The notes: generated from the sequence alone by a model not told the origin. A DNA stretch of 64,000 nucleotides from Quercus robur (GCF_932294415.1 NC_065539.1:33916001-33980000), one strand, 5' to 3'; numbered from the stretch's first letter, positions 23,991 through 35,512 are shown. Numbers and translations are program-made.

Positions 23991-24399
23991 AGTTATTGTT
24001 ATTCTACTTCTTGTGTCTTGTTTATATATTTTAATAAGCATAAAAGCGCTGCTCGGCATAATAGTATAGCATTTGAATCAATAATGACTAAGACCAAAGT
24101 AATCCTTAATAAAAAGATGCCACGATAACTTTAAAGAGATTACTATTCAACATAACAATCCGACCAGTGAAGAATGAGACTTATCTTAAAGTTAGCCGTG
24201 ATGTGTGTTGAATGCTCGATAAGGTGTAGGAAGTACTTGTCCGAGGACATATTACCCACCGGGTGAATGGCCTCCTTAGGTTGACGATCATTAGGTTATT
24301 CCGCCATCTCCATGATACGCGAGCCTTAACCTTTTCCAGTATTTAAACCGAGAAATTTCTTCATTCGGGCAGTTGATTTCCCAAGAAGCCTGAGTCCGA

Positions 24400-25315
24400 G
24401 GACTTTGCAAAATCTGGGTTCTGTTCAAGACTTATGCGTTTTGTCTTATGTACTTGACTTTTCTCTTAGGCTTGAATCCGAGACTTGTGTCCGTATTGGT
24501 ACTTGGTTTTCCCTTTTTAACTTGAGTCCGAGGACCATGCAAGCCTTAGGTTCAGTTCGAGACTTGTGTCTACGTCAGTACTTGGTTTTCCCTTTTAGCT
24601 TGAGTCCGAGGACCATGCAAGCCTCAGGTTCTGTCCAAGATCAATGTCCGCATCAGTGCTTGGTTTTCCCTTTTAGCTTGAGTCCGAGGACCATGCAAGC
24701 CTTGGGTTCTGTCCAAGACCAATGTCCGCATCAGTGCTTGGTTTTCCCTTTTAGCTTGAGTCCGAGGACCATGCAAGCCTTGGGTTCTGTCCAAGACCAA
24801 TGTCCGCATCAGTGCTTGGTTTTCCCTTTTAGCTTGAGTCCGATACTTGTGTCTTTATCGGTACTTGGTTTTCCCTTTTAGCTTGAGTCCGAGGACCATG
24901 CAAGCCTCAGATTCTGTCCGAGACCAATGTCTGCATCAGCACTTGGTTTTCCCTTTTAGCTTGAGTCCGAGGACCATGCAAGCCTTAGGTTCTGTCCGAG
25001 ACCAATGTCTGCATCAGTACTTGGTTTTCCCTTTTAGCTTGAGTCCGGGGACCATGCAAGCCTTAGGTTCTGTCCGAGACCAATGTCTGCATCAGTACTT
25101 GGTTTTCCCTTTTAGCTTGAGTCCGAGGACCATGCAAGCCTTAGGTTCTGTCCGAGACCAATGTCTGCATCAGTACTTGGTTTTCCCTTTTAGCTTGAGT
25201 CCGGGGACCATGCAAGCCTTAGGTTCTGTCCGAGACCAATGTCTGCATCAGTACTTGGTTTTCCCTTTTAGCTTGAGTCCGAGGACCATGCAAGCCTTAG
25301 GTTCTGTCCAAGACT
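24400..25315. repeat. TL2 array 1, 78-bp period, about 10-11 copies
   Basis: Monomers start with 'ttgagtccg' at 24961, 25039 and 25117, so the period is exactly 78 bp, that is 26 codons in every frame. This explains the long open frames here on both strands. The core GAGGACCATGCAAG is shared with the other arrays. Early monomers (from 24381) are degenerate and later ones nearly identical. Confidence 0.92.
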
Positions 25316-25692
25316 TTGAGTTCAGATCTTCCCTTTCATTGAGCATTTCCCGAGGTGCCAAACAGGGTGTCCCTAGGCCTTCACGCCAAGAACCCGCGGA
25401 TCAAGATACATTTCTGCAAACTCTGGCCACGCAGTACTTCTCTGACGCCCCAGGGATCGAGGCGCGCCTTCACGAGGCTTCTTGAGTCTCTAGACTGCAG
25501 TTGACGTTGGAAGTTGAGCCAAAGCCACTTTGTCTGTAGTGTTCCTTGGGACACCGCGTGAGTTGACTGCCATCATCTTGTCTTTTCAAATAAATAGGAG
25601 GGAGAGAGGGTTGCTTTATATATACACCCATCCTTTTATTTTTCTCTCATATCACGCTCCCCATATCCGTAGCTCTCCTTTCTTGGCATAAC

Positions 25693-25932
25693 ATGTGGAA
25701 AGCGAGGGTTGGGAAGAAAGAACCTTCTCCGCCGCAGAAGCGCCGTGTCCTCATGAGGCTTATAACAGTAAGGTATGGGCACAGGAAGCACAAGTTCAGA
25801 AGAGTACTCCATCTCCACCGAGGGGGAACGGCGTCTCTCCCTCTTTTAGTCAAAATCCGAAGCAGGCTCTGTTCATGCCAGCACTTTGGTATGTCAGAAG
25901 AAAGATTCTCCGCCATCAGCGCCTCTGCTTAG
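25693..25932 (+). CDS. TL2 antisense ORF 2, 79 aa, unknown function
   Basis: I do not recognise this basic protein. It aligns over its first 55 residues with the TL3 ORF at 33677-33510: a shared AR residue pair at 4-5, KE at 9-10, then SPPQ, RRVL, RL, VRYG, HKF and finally LLVKI. Many differences between the two DNAs fall at third codon positions (for example agg/gga-type changes with the residue kept), which suggests past selection on the protein. TL2 reads on for 22 residues (…RSRLCSCQHFG) where TL3 has a stop. A TATA-like 'caaataaata' lies about 108 bp upstream in both, and AATAAA follows at 26214-26219. It runs antisense to TL2. Confidence 0.5.
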   Translation: MWKARVGKKEPSPPQKRRVLMRLITVRYGHRKHKFRRVLHLHRGGTASLPLLVKIRSRLCSCQHFGMSEERFSAISASA

Positions 25933-26523
25933 CAGCAGGCGAATATTTAGAGAAAGCCCCTCAGTTTCCCACTCCCTGCATCTTTCCTTCAACGGTGCCA
26001 GGCTCAAGTTGGGTTTCTTTGGCTGCCTGAGTTATGGGCATGTAGGAGCGCGGGGGAAGAATAAGGTCTCGGAGCTGTAACCAACCTTTCCTCCGACATA
26101 CCTCCTCGGCTTTCTCCAGCTTTCTTGTATTTTTCTTTTTCTTGCTTCTGTAGTAAGCTTTGACGTAGGCTGATTCCAGCTTTTCATTGTACTCTGTACT
26201 ATTTCTTCGTTGTAATAAAAATGGAAATTGACTTACATGTTTTAAGTGTTGATCTATTGGGCAATACCACTTTGTGAACGAATGTGCTCTATGTATGCGT
26301 TGTTTTGAAAATATTTGTAACAAAGCTATTTTGAAGTATAATCTAACCAACTCTCATCTACCAGCACTATCAGGTATTACATCGATAATTTGTAATAAAT
26401 CGAACTTAGGAAACTGACCGAGATATCAGTTGTGTATTCTGTGGTGAGCGCATGAATATCGTCCAAGGCTGATGATTTCTAAGCAATCCATCTGAGCAAT
26501 TGACTGGGACATAGGGGACTCCG

Positions 26524-28644
26524 ATGACGCTTTCTTGTATTCGGTTTCCCCATAGGCTTCGGTCCGAGGACCATGCAAGGCCTTGGTTCTGTCCATTACT
26601 TTTAAGATGTCCTCTTTGTACTTGGTTTCCCCACAGGCTTGGGTCCGAGGACCATGCAAGGCCTTGGTTCTGTCCATTACTTATAAGAGTTCTTCGTTGT
26701 ACTTGGTTTCCCCACAGGCTTGGGTCCGAGGACCATGCAAGGCCTTGGTTCTGTCCATTACTTATAAGAGTTCTTCGTTGTACTTGGTTTCCCCACAGGC
26801 TTGGGTCCGAGGACCATGCAAGGCCTTGGTTCTGTCCATTACTTTTAAGATGTCCTCTTTGTACTTGGTTTCCCCACAGGCTTGGGTCCGAGGACCATGC
26901 ATGGCCTTGGTTCTGTCCATTACTTATAAGAGTTCTTCGTTGTACTTGGTTTCCCCACAGGCTTGGATCCGAGGACCATGCAAGGCCTTGGTTCTGTCCA
27001 TTACTTTTAAGATGTCCTCTTTGTACTTGGTTTCCCCACAGGCTTGGGTCCGAGGACCATGCAAGGCCTTGGTTCTGTCCATTACTTATAAGAGTTCTTC
27101 ATTGTACTTGGTTTCCCCACAGGCTTGGGTCCGAGGACCATGCAAGGCCTTGGTTCTGTCCATTACTTTTAAGATGTCCTCTTTGTACTTGGTTTCCCCA
27201 CAGGCTTGGGTCCGAGGACCATGCAAGGCCTTGGTTCTGTCCATTACTTATAAGAGTTCTTCGTTGTACTTGGTTTCCCCACAGGCTTGGGTCCGAGGAC
27301 CATGCAAGGCCTTGGTTCTGTCCATTACTTTTAAGATGTCCTCTTTGTACTTGGTTTCCCCACAGGCTTGGGTCCGAGGACCATGCAAGGCCTTGGTTCT
27401 GTCCATTACTTATAAGAGTTCTTCGTTGTACTTGGTTTCCCCACAGGCTTGGGTCCGAGGACCATGCAAGGCCTTGGTTCTGTCCATTACTTTTAAGATG
27501 TCCTCTTTGTACTTGGTTTCCCCACAGGCTTGGGTCCGAGGACCATGCAAGGCCTTGGTTCTGTCCATTACTTATAAGATGTCCTCTTTGTACTTGGTTT
27601 CCCCACAGGCTTGGGTCCGAGGACCATGCAAGGCCTTGGTTCTGTCCATTACTTATAAGAGTTCTTCGTTGTACTTGGTTTCCCCACAGGCTTGGGTCCG
27701 AGGACCATGCAAGGCCTTGGTTCTGTCCATTACTTTTAAGATGTCCTCTTTGTACTTGGTTTCCCCACAGGCTTGGGTCCGAGGACCATGCAAGGCCTTG
27801 GTTCTGTCCATTACTTATAAGAGTTCTTCATTGTACTTGGTTTCCCCACAGGCTTGGGTCCGAGGACCATGCAAGGCCTTGGTTCTGTCCATTACTTTTA
27901 AGATGTCCTCTTTGTACTTGGTTTCCCCACAGGCTTGGGTCCGAGGACCATGCAAGGCCTTGGTTCTGTCCATTACTTATAAGAGTTCTTCGTTGTACTT
28001 GGTTTCCCCACAGGCTTGGGTCCGAGGACCATGCAAGGCCTTGGTTCTGTCCATTACTTTTAAGATGTCCTCTTTGTACTTGGTTTCCCCACAGGCTTGG
28101 GTCCGAGGACCATGCAAGGCCTTGGTTCTGTCCATTACTTATAAGAGTTCTTCGTTGTACTTGGTTTCCCCACAGGCTTGGGTCCGAGGACCATGCAAGG
28201 CCTTGGTTCTGTCCATTACTTTTAAGATGTCCTCTTTGTACTTGGTTTCCCCACAGGCTTGGGTCCGAGGACCATGCAAGGCCTTGGTTCTGTCCATTAC
28301 TTATAAGAGTTCTTCGTTGTACTTGGTTTCCCCACAGGCTTGGGTCCGAGGACCATGCAAGGCCTTGGTTCTGTCCATTACTTTTAAGATGTCCTCTTTG
28401 TACTTGGTTTCCCCACAGGCTTGGGTCCGAGGACCATGCAAGGCCTTGGTTCTGTCCATTACTTATAAGAGTTCTTCGTTGTACTTGGTTTCCCCACAGG
28501 CTTGGGTCCGAGGACCATGCAAGGCCTTGGTTCTGTCCATTACTTTTAAGATGTCCTCTTTGTACTTGGTTTCCCCACAGGCTTGGGTCCGAGGACCATG
28601 CAAGGCCTTGGTTCTGTCCATTACTTATAAGAGTTCTTCGTTGT
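26524..28644. repeat. TL2 array 2, 81-bp monomers in a 162-bp dimer pattern, about 26 copies
   Basis: 'gggtccgagg' occurs at 26641, 26722 and 26803, giving a period of 81 bp (27 codons). Two monomer types, one with 'ttttaagatgtcctctttg' and one with 'ttataagagttcttcgttg', alternate almost throughout. The exceptions are two adjacent second-type monomers near 26690-26780 and one hybrid monomer near 27571. The 707- and 694-residue open frames across this array are by-products of the 81-bp period, not proteins. Confidence 0.95.
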
Positions 28645-28887
28645 TGATAGTCTTTTCTCTATACTGACTTATTCCTTGAAGGTCAGCCCCTAGACCAGAG
28701 AGGGAAGAGTTGGCTCGAGGCCGCAAGCCCCTAGAGCTGTCCACTCCGTTGGCAGTGCACGGCGCAGCTCCTAGCGGTGGCTCATGGCGGAGTAACAACC
28801 GTACGTCGCCGGGAATGGGAAAAACCCGTGAGCCTCTGTTTGCTTGAGAGCTGACTCGTGCGCCACCCGTGCCAACGCGCAAGCCCT
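28645..28887 (-). other. TL2 leader between primer binding site and array
   Basis: This GC-richer stretch is related to the TL3 leader at 31335-31546: translations from the primer binding site share QLAPSVGK and LLL…PL(G/E)A. It may be what is left of a leader or gag start. I see no complete domain. Confidence 0.4.
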
Positions 28888-28907
28888 TTCCCACAGACGG
28901 CGCCAGT

Positions 28908-29665
28908 TGTAGGGACACAAAATCTTCAGCGGCCCATCAACGTTGTTGGGCTCGCGCAAGGAAAATCCCTCACAATGATATTTGTAGAGAGTGGGCTTAA
29001 CAAAAGGCCAGCGTTGGGTCGCGGGGCGGCATCTCGGGCCGGACTACAGGCATACCGACATGAGGAAGAGCTTCGGGCTGGATATTCAGGCCCTTCAATC
29101 TTGTATCTAGGAGGATTTGGCTCCTCGGATATGATCCGAGGCGTGAGGGCGCTGTTCCCGGTCACCCATCGGTGGGATTTTAGGTGATGTCCGGCGTGTC
29201 TTATCCAGACCCTCACTTTTATCAAGTCTTTCTCCAGAAGCCAGATGGGAGTCCCCTCTTTGGTCACATAACATTCTCTTTTATACTAGCCTACGTTAGT
29301 TGTCCTTCGTCCACGTGTAGGGTCGATCTTTCCGGGACAGATATCTGTCCCATCAGTCTAGTCCCAAATTAGCTGGAGATGATCCATAAAGCCTAAGATC
29401 CCGGCTCTGTTAGGGGCAGTGTCATGTCAAGGAAGGGTATTAAGGACTATTTCCATGAGATATTTTCTGACCTCTCAAGCTCGCCTGTATCCCATTTTCG
29501 TCAGTGGGGTTCTGGGCTTTCCGAGGACGAAGTGGTCCTCGGACGTGTCTTTGAGCCATATCGAGCTCACTACTTTTGGGCTTGGGCCCTGGCCTCCTTT
29601 AGTTTGGGGGCCTGTGGATTCCCTATAAGTGAGCGAGCCGGGCCCATAGACTCTTGGGCCCCACA
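28908..29665 (-). repeat. TL2 5' LTR
   Basis: This LTR is identical in length to its partner (758 bp) and differs by one base in my comparison. It adjoins the primer binding site at 28888-28907. Confidence 0.9.
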
Positions 29666-29888
29666 ATATGATATATATATATATATATATATTTGAAATC
29701 TAAAAATCTAGAATTGTTTTTTTTTTTTTAGAGATACACTTATTTTATGATGACAATGAATTAGAGATAACGATGAATTAGAGTCTTGATTAATCTAATA
29801 TCCATTTAAAAATTATAGGAGAAGTAAAAGTATATTTATATTTTTTCTTAAAATCTAAAAATTTAATAAAATTTCTACAATTTCATGT
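29666..29888. repeat. Copy of the 21905-22110 segment on the far side of TL2
   Basis: After the atatg duplication and an (AT)n run, the sequence 'aaatctaaaaatctagaatt' and the following 180 bp repeat what lies at 21930-22110. TL2 therefore inserted between two copies of the same Helitron-derived segment. Confidence 0.65.
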
Positions 29889-30262
29889 GGCCCGTGTAAT
29901 GCACGGCTTAATAAAAAATATTTTGATAATATATTTAAATTTAATAACAAATAAAATGAATAAAGAATTAATTCAAAATTTAAGATTAAAAAATAAATTG
30001 TACTTATACACTTAAAAGAAATTTAATTTTTATTTCTTATTTTGATATTTAAATCATTTATTTTAGTGTTGATTTCTTTCAAATGGTTATAAGTTATATA
30101 AACTCTAAACCAGCATATGTATACATATGTAAATTTCTAAATTAATAATAAATAAAAATATAATACTCTAACTTAATGTAACATTCTAACTTACTAATAA
30201 ATAAATATAACATCCTAACTTAAAGTAATGTTTGTAATTGTATTGTACTTTAGCCTTTAAGA

Positions 30263-30302
<40 letters not shown>

Positions 30303-30671
30303 TTTTTTTTTTTATCATAAAAAAAACACAGATATTAATATTATACATGAAAAAATAATGAATTCAATAATTGAAACAGTTGAAACAAAATTAAGCCAAA
30401 ACCTCAATTCATTAATGAAAAAATATCCAAATTTTTGAACTTAAAAAAAAAATGGAGCTAAGTAAAGATAGACTTACATAGATATTTGGACGAATGGATT
30501 CTTTTGTATTCAATTTCATGTTTGACAGCAAATTTTACTTTTATTAAAGAATATAGATTACATAGAACAAAGCACCAAACAAAAGCCATAATAAAATATT
30601 GATGTCAATAACAAATAATCATGTAATAAGAAATTAAAAAATACAAATACATTGTTTTCTATATTGACTTC

Positions 30672-31314
30672 TGTGGGGCCCAATAATTTATGGGCCAGGC
30701 CCACTTATTCATGGGGAGTCCTAAGGCCCAAGCCGAAGAAGGCTATAGTCCAAACTCAATAATGTAAAGCACAAAATGGCCCGGAGAAGCAGCCGAGGAC
30801 AGTCCAGTCCTCGGCTGACCCAAAGCTCCACCGAGAAGAAGGGCAAAAACGGTATAGGGACAAACTTGAAAGAAAATCTAAAATATCTAGGAAAGGCTGC
30901 CCTTACTACCCTCCCCATACACGGCTCTGCACCTAACAGAGCCGTATTCTTCAGCTTTATCAACCACTCCCAACGACTCTGGTCTTGGACTGACGGGACA
31001 AGTATCAGTCTTGGAAAGGTCGACCCTACACGTGGACGAAAGAAAGCGAACGCAGGCTAGTATAAAAGAAAAAGTAAGTAATCTGGATAAGGGGGCTGGA
31101 AAAAATGGCCAAAAAGAAAGGGCCTCCCAGTCCACCTCCAGGAGAAAGACTCCAGGGGTGAAGACACCTTAAACACATATGAACACCACAAAAACCCACC
31201 GCTGGGTAACCAAGGCCTAGCCTTTCAAACCCACTCTCTACAAATGATATTGTCTGGGCCTTTTTACGTGCGAACCCAACACTGTTGTGGTTCGTTGCGT
31301 ATCGCGTCCCTACA
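30672..31314 (+). repeat. TL3 5' LTR
   Basis: This LTR begins TGTGGGGCCC and ends CCCTACA, like TL2. A TATA-like 'agtataaaag' lies near 31058 and marks the sense promoter. Confidence 0.9.
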
Positions 31315-31334
31315 ATTGGCACCGTCTGTGGGAA

Positions 31335-31546
31335 AGGCTTGCGCGTTGGCTCAGGCGACAGTGGAGTTAGGCTTTTGTCGAGCAAGAGTATATGAGGATG
31401 CCTTTATGACTGGCGACACATTGTTGTTGTTCCAACATAAGTTCCCACTAGAGGCTACGCCTCGTAGTGCCAGTGGCGTGGGCAAGTCTAGGGGCTTCAA
31501 ACATCAAGCTGACTTCCTCCACCTTATTCGAGGAGCTAACCTTTAG
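31335..31546 (+). other. TL3 leader after the primer binding site
   Basis: An open frame from the LTR continues through the primer binding site and ends at 31546. It parallels the TL2 leader but shows no recognisable gag motif. It is probably a non-coding packaging or leader region, or the stump of a lost gag. Confidence 0.35.
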
Positions 31547-31570
31547 AAAATAAATAAATAAATGAACAAA

Positions 31571-32610
31571 TACAAGTTTTGGACAGAACCAAGGCCTTGT
31601 ATGGTCTTCGGACTCAAGCCTCTAAGGAAACCAACTACTTACAAAGAAAATACAAGTTTTGGACAGAACCAAGGCCTTGTATGGTCTTCGGACTCAAGCC
31701 TCTAAGGAAACCAACTACTTACAAAGAAAATACAAGTTTTGGACAGAACCAAGGCCTTGTATGGTCTTCGGACTCAAGCCTCTACGGAAACCAACTACTT
31801 ACAAAGAAAATACAAGTTTTGGACAGAACCAAGGCCTTGTATGGTCTTCGGACTCAGGCCTCTGGGGAAACCAACTACTTACAAAGAAAATACAAGTTTT
31901 GGACAGAACCAAGGCCTTGTATGGTCTTCGGACTCAAGCCTCTGGGGAAACCAACTACTTACAAAGAAAATACAAGTTTTGGACAGAACCAAGGCCTTGT
32001 ATGGTCTTCGGACTCAAGCCTCTGGGGAAACCAACTACTTACAAAGAAAATACAAGTTTTGGACAGAACCAAGGCCTTGTATGGTCTTCGGACTCAGGCC
32101 TTTGGGGAAACCAACTACTTACAAAGAAAATACAAGTTTTGGACAGAACCAAGGCCTTGTATGGTCTTCGGACTCAAGCCTCTGGGGAAACCAACTACTT
32201 ACAAAGAAAATACAAGTTTTGGACAGAACCAAGGCCTTGTATGGTCTTCGGACTCAAGCCTCTGGGGAAACCAACTACTTACAAAGAAAATACAAGTTTT
32301 GGACAGAACCAAGGCCTTGTATGGTCTTCGGACTCAGGCCTTTGGGGAAACCAACTACTTACAAAGAAAATACAAGTTTTGGACAGAACCAAGGCCTTGT
32401 ATGGTCTTCGGACTCAAGCCTCTGGGGAAACCAACTACTTACAAAGAAAATACAAGTTTTGGACAGAACCAAGGCCTTGTATGGTCTTCGGACTCAAGCC
32501 TCTGGGGAAACCAACTACTTACAACGAAAATACAAGTTTTGGACAGAACCAAGGCCTTGCATGGTCTTCGGACTCAAGCCTCTGGGGAAACCAACTACTT
32601 ACAAGGAAAA
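31571..32610. repeat. TL3 array 1, 80-bp period, 13 copies, partly trimeric
   Basis: 'acaagttttgg' occurs at 31572, 31652 and 31732, so the period is 80 bp. Because 80 is not a multiple of three, the frame rotates through all three phases and gives three overlapping open frames of 330-350 codons; none is a gene. Monomers with 'caggcct' recur near 31857, 32097 and 32337, the latter two as 'caggcctttgg', separated by two 'caagcctctgg' monomers: a 240-bp higher-order unit. Confidence 0.93.
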
Positions 32611-33509
32611 ACTACATTACATGGACCTTAGGATCTATCCGAGGAAAAACTCTCCACTAACAATTGGGTTAATTCCTAAATTGCGAGGATCCTTAAGTCT
32701 GCTCTCAGATCTTCAGCACCAAAGGGATCGATGCAATATAGAGCAATATGTTGCCTGAAACACAATCGGAGTTCCCTACTGCTCAGTCACCTCCTCGGAT
32801 GGATTATTTAGAGATTATCATTCTCGGACGGTATTCTCGCACTTATTACAGAATATTCAACTGTTACCTCGGTTAGTTTCCTAAATTTACCTTACTATGA
32901 ATTATCGTTATAATGCCTGGTAGTGTCGGTAAATCAGAATTAGTTGGATTATGTCTCAAGTTTTCCTGCTCTAAGTATCATTGAAGTAAAACACACATGG
33001 AGCACACCCATTCACAAAGTAGTGTTGCAAAAAGAAAGGTATTCAAAACAAGTAAATAAATTTCCATTTTTACTAAAACAAAGAAATAGTACAGCGTACA
33101 ATGAAAAGCTAGAATCAGCTTGTATCAAAGCTAATTACATAATCGAAAAGAAAGGTACAAGAGAATAAGATAAAGCCGAGGAGGTGGCACAGAGGAGAGG
33201 TTGGCTGCTGCTTCAAGACCTTGTTCTTCCTCAATACTTTTACATGCCCATAACTCAGGCAGCAAAAGAACCCAGCTTGGGGCCTGCACCATCGAAGAAA
33301 AGGTGCAGAGAGAGCCCAGCTTCAGGCTAGCGTAGCTGAAGAAAAGGTGCAGGGAACCCAACTTGAGGCTCACATCGTTAAAGGAAAGGTGCAGGGAGCC
33401 GGAAGTTGTGGAGCCTACCCCAAAATTTGCCTGCGACAAGGCAGACGGCGCTGATGGCGGAGAATCTTTCTTCTGACACACCAAAATTCTGGCATGAACA
33501 GAACCTGCT

Positions 33510-33677
33510 TCAGATTTTGACTAAAAGAAGGAGAAACACCATTTCCCCTTTGTCGAAACGGAATATTCTCTTGAATTTATGCCTCCTTTGCCCGTACCTC
33601 ACTTCTTTGAGTCTCAGGAGGACACGGCGCCTTTGTGGAGGAGAGAGTTCCTTCACCCCACCCCGCGCCTCAAACAT
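33510..33677 (-). CDS. TL3 antisense ORF 2, 55 aa, unknown function
   Basis: This is the counterpart of the TL2 ORF at 25693. It begins MFEARGGVKE and contains SPPQRRRVLLRL, VRYGQRRHKFKR and ends in LLLLVKI. The stop TGA at 33512-33510 replaces the CGA found in TL2, a C-to-T type change that probably shortened the protein. A TATA-like 'taaataaata' lies about 100 bp upstream (near 33775). A downstream minus-strand frame (33484-33131) starting MVCQKKDSPPSAP is also shared with TL2 at 25886, but in a different phase, so which frame is translated is open. Confidence 0.45.
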   Translation of the reverse strand: MFEARGGVKELSPPQRRRVLLRLKEVRYGQRRHKFKRIFRFDKGEMVFLLLLVKI

Positions 33678-34075
33678 GTTATACTAAGGGAGGATAGCAC
33701 CGAATATTGGAGTTGTGATTTGGGAGGAAACTGAAGGATTTGTGTATAGGTAAAGCAACTTCCTCTCCTATTTATTTAAAAAGATAAGGTGGTGGCATTT
33801 AATTCACGCAGCGTCCCAAGGAACGCTACAGACAAAATGGCTTCGGCTCAATTTCCAACGCCACCTGCAACCATGAGATTAGAGGATTCTCGTGAAGGCG
33901 CACCTCGAACACTGGGACACCAAAGGGTACCGCGTGACCGAAGACTACAGAAATGCCTCTTAATTTGTGGGCCTAGTGAATTCGCGACCCAGGCCCATTC
34001 TGCGTGGGAGCCCAGGGGCTACGGCCCACGCCGAGGAATAGCCATTGCCAAGGACAACCTCCTGCTCGGCACCTA

Positions 34076-34710
34076 TACAAGTTTTGGACAGAACCAAGGT
34101 CTTGTATGGTCCTCGGACTCAAGCCTCTGGGGAAACCAACTACTTACAACGAAAATACAAGTTTTGGACAGAACCAAGGCCTTGTATGGTCATCGGACTC
34201 AAGCCTCTGGGGAAACCAACTACTTACAACGAAAATACAAGTTTTGGACAGAACCAAGGCCTTGTATGGTCCTCGGACTCAAGCCTCTGGGGAAACCAAC
34301 TACTTACAACGAAAATACAAGTTTTGGACAGAACCAAGGCCTTGTATGGTCTTCGGACTCAAGCCTCTGGGGAAACCAACTACTTACAACGAAAATACAA
34401 GTTTTGGACAGAACCAAGGCCTTGTATGGTCCTCGGACTCAAGCCTCTGGGGAAACCAACTACTTATAACGAAAATACAAGTTTTGGACAGAACCAAGGC
34501 ATTGCATGGTCCTCGGACTCAAGCTTATGGGGAAACCAACTACTTACAAAGAAAATACAAGTTTTGGACAGAACCAAGGCATTGCATGGTCCTCGGACTC
34601 AAGCCTATGGGGAAACCAACTACTTACAAAGAAAATACAAGTTTTGGACAGAACCAAGTCATCGCATGGTCCTCGGACTCAAACCTATGGGGAAACCAAC
34701 TACTTGGATG
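34076..34710. repeat. TL3 array 2, 80-bp period, 8 copies
   Basis: This array has the same monomer as array 1 and lies between the two antisense modules. Later monomers carry 'gcattgcatgg' and 'aagcctatgg' variants. The open frames here are products of the repeat. Confidence 0.92.
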
Positions 34711-35289
34711 GGGAAAGTCCTTGGCTCAAATACTGTAAAAGGTTAAGGCCAATAAGAGTGTTAAAAAGATAGTGAAACGCCCCACTACTCAGTAGCCTAA
34801 GGGGGCTGTTCATTTTTGCGGGTGATATGTCTTCGGATGGTTACTTCCTACACCGCATAGAGCATCCAGTTCTCATCTCGGCATGTTTTGGGGTAAGTAT
34901 CGTTCTTCACAGGTCGGCATTGTTGTGCCAAACAATTCTATTAAAGTTATGGTGACATCTTTTTATTAGCAAGTATTTTGGCTCTAGTTGTCATTGATTC
35001 AAATGCTATATTATTGTGCCGAACAGCACTTGCAAATTTGTAAAAACATAGAGATAGAACATGCGAAGTAAAATGATAACAATTTTTATTAATATGAAGA
35101 TGTATTACAACGTACAAAGAGGGGCTTAAACAAGCCTATACAAAAGGTGAACTGCCGAAACAATATAAAAAAAAAAAATTAGCAATACAACTAAGTAAAT
35201 GGTCAGGTGTCTTTTAAACTTGTCTCCGAAGTCCCTCCTAACTCTGCCTCGGTATCGCCCATATTGAGAGAAGGACCTTCTTTAGAAAA

Positions 35290-35480
35290 AGATGGAGGAG
35301 ATGAATGAGGAAGATGGAGGAGATGAATGAAAAGAAGGAGGAGAAGAAGAGGGAAGAGATGAAAAGAAAGAAAAAGGAGCAAAAGAGGGAGAAGGAAAAG
35401 CACCAAGATGGATCTGGTGGTGGAAAGAAGAAGAAAGAGAGGCAAAAGGAGGCGCCAGTGAACAAAGAGAGGAAGAAGCA
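35290..35480. repeat. Purine-rich (GAA/GGA) low-complexity tract in TL3
   Basis: The plus strand is almost all A and G, giving a lysine/glutamate-rich frame on one strand and a Leu/Phe/Ser-rich frame on the other. It corresponds to the Leu-rich tail of the TL2 antisense ORF 1 and probably reflects expansion of that region rather than a separate gene. Confidence 0.6.
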
Positions 35481-35512
35481 GGGGCACTTAGTCCCTGCCC
35501 CAGTCCTGACTC

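Larger units (their letters stand above)
22193..29665 (-). mobile_element. TL2: young non-autonomous Tat-like LTR retrotransposon, 7.5 kb
   Basis: Two 758-bp LTRs (22193-22950 and 28908-29665) are flanked by the 5-bp duplication atatg (22188-22192 and 29666-29670). I find a single mismatch between the LTRs (T or C in 'ggctcttcgg' versus 'ggctcctcgg'), so the insertion is very recent. The minus-strand primer binding site is at 28907-28888 (ACTGGCGCCGTCTGTGGGAA) and the polypurine tract at 22963-22951 (TTCGAGGGGCTAT). There is no gag, protease, reverse transcriptase or integrase. The 5.96-kb interior consists of two antisense modules, each followed by a tandem array. Mobility must have been supplied by another element. 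Confidence 0.93.

Noticed and set aside
24405-25485. Repetitive open frames of 158 and 212 codons
   Set aside because: They are products of the 78-bp array in TL2.
26524-28667. Very long open frames (about 700 codons) on the plus strand
   Set aside because: They cross an 81-bp tandem array; 81 is a multiple of three, so any stop-free monomer gives an endless frame. Two frames are open at once, and there is no start context or domain.
30721-31135. Open frames within the TL3 LTR
   Set aside because: They are duplicated at 36421-36690 with the LTR, and no protein family is recognisable.
31579-34772. Several overlapping 230-350 codon open frames
   Set aside because: They are the same 80-bp monomer read in rotating phases. 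All three frames give the same peptides in permuted order.
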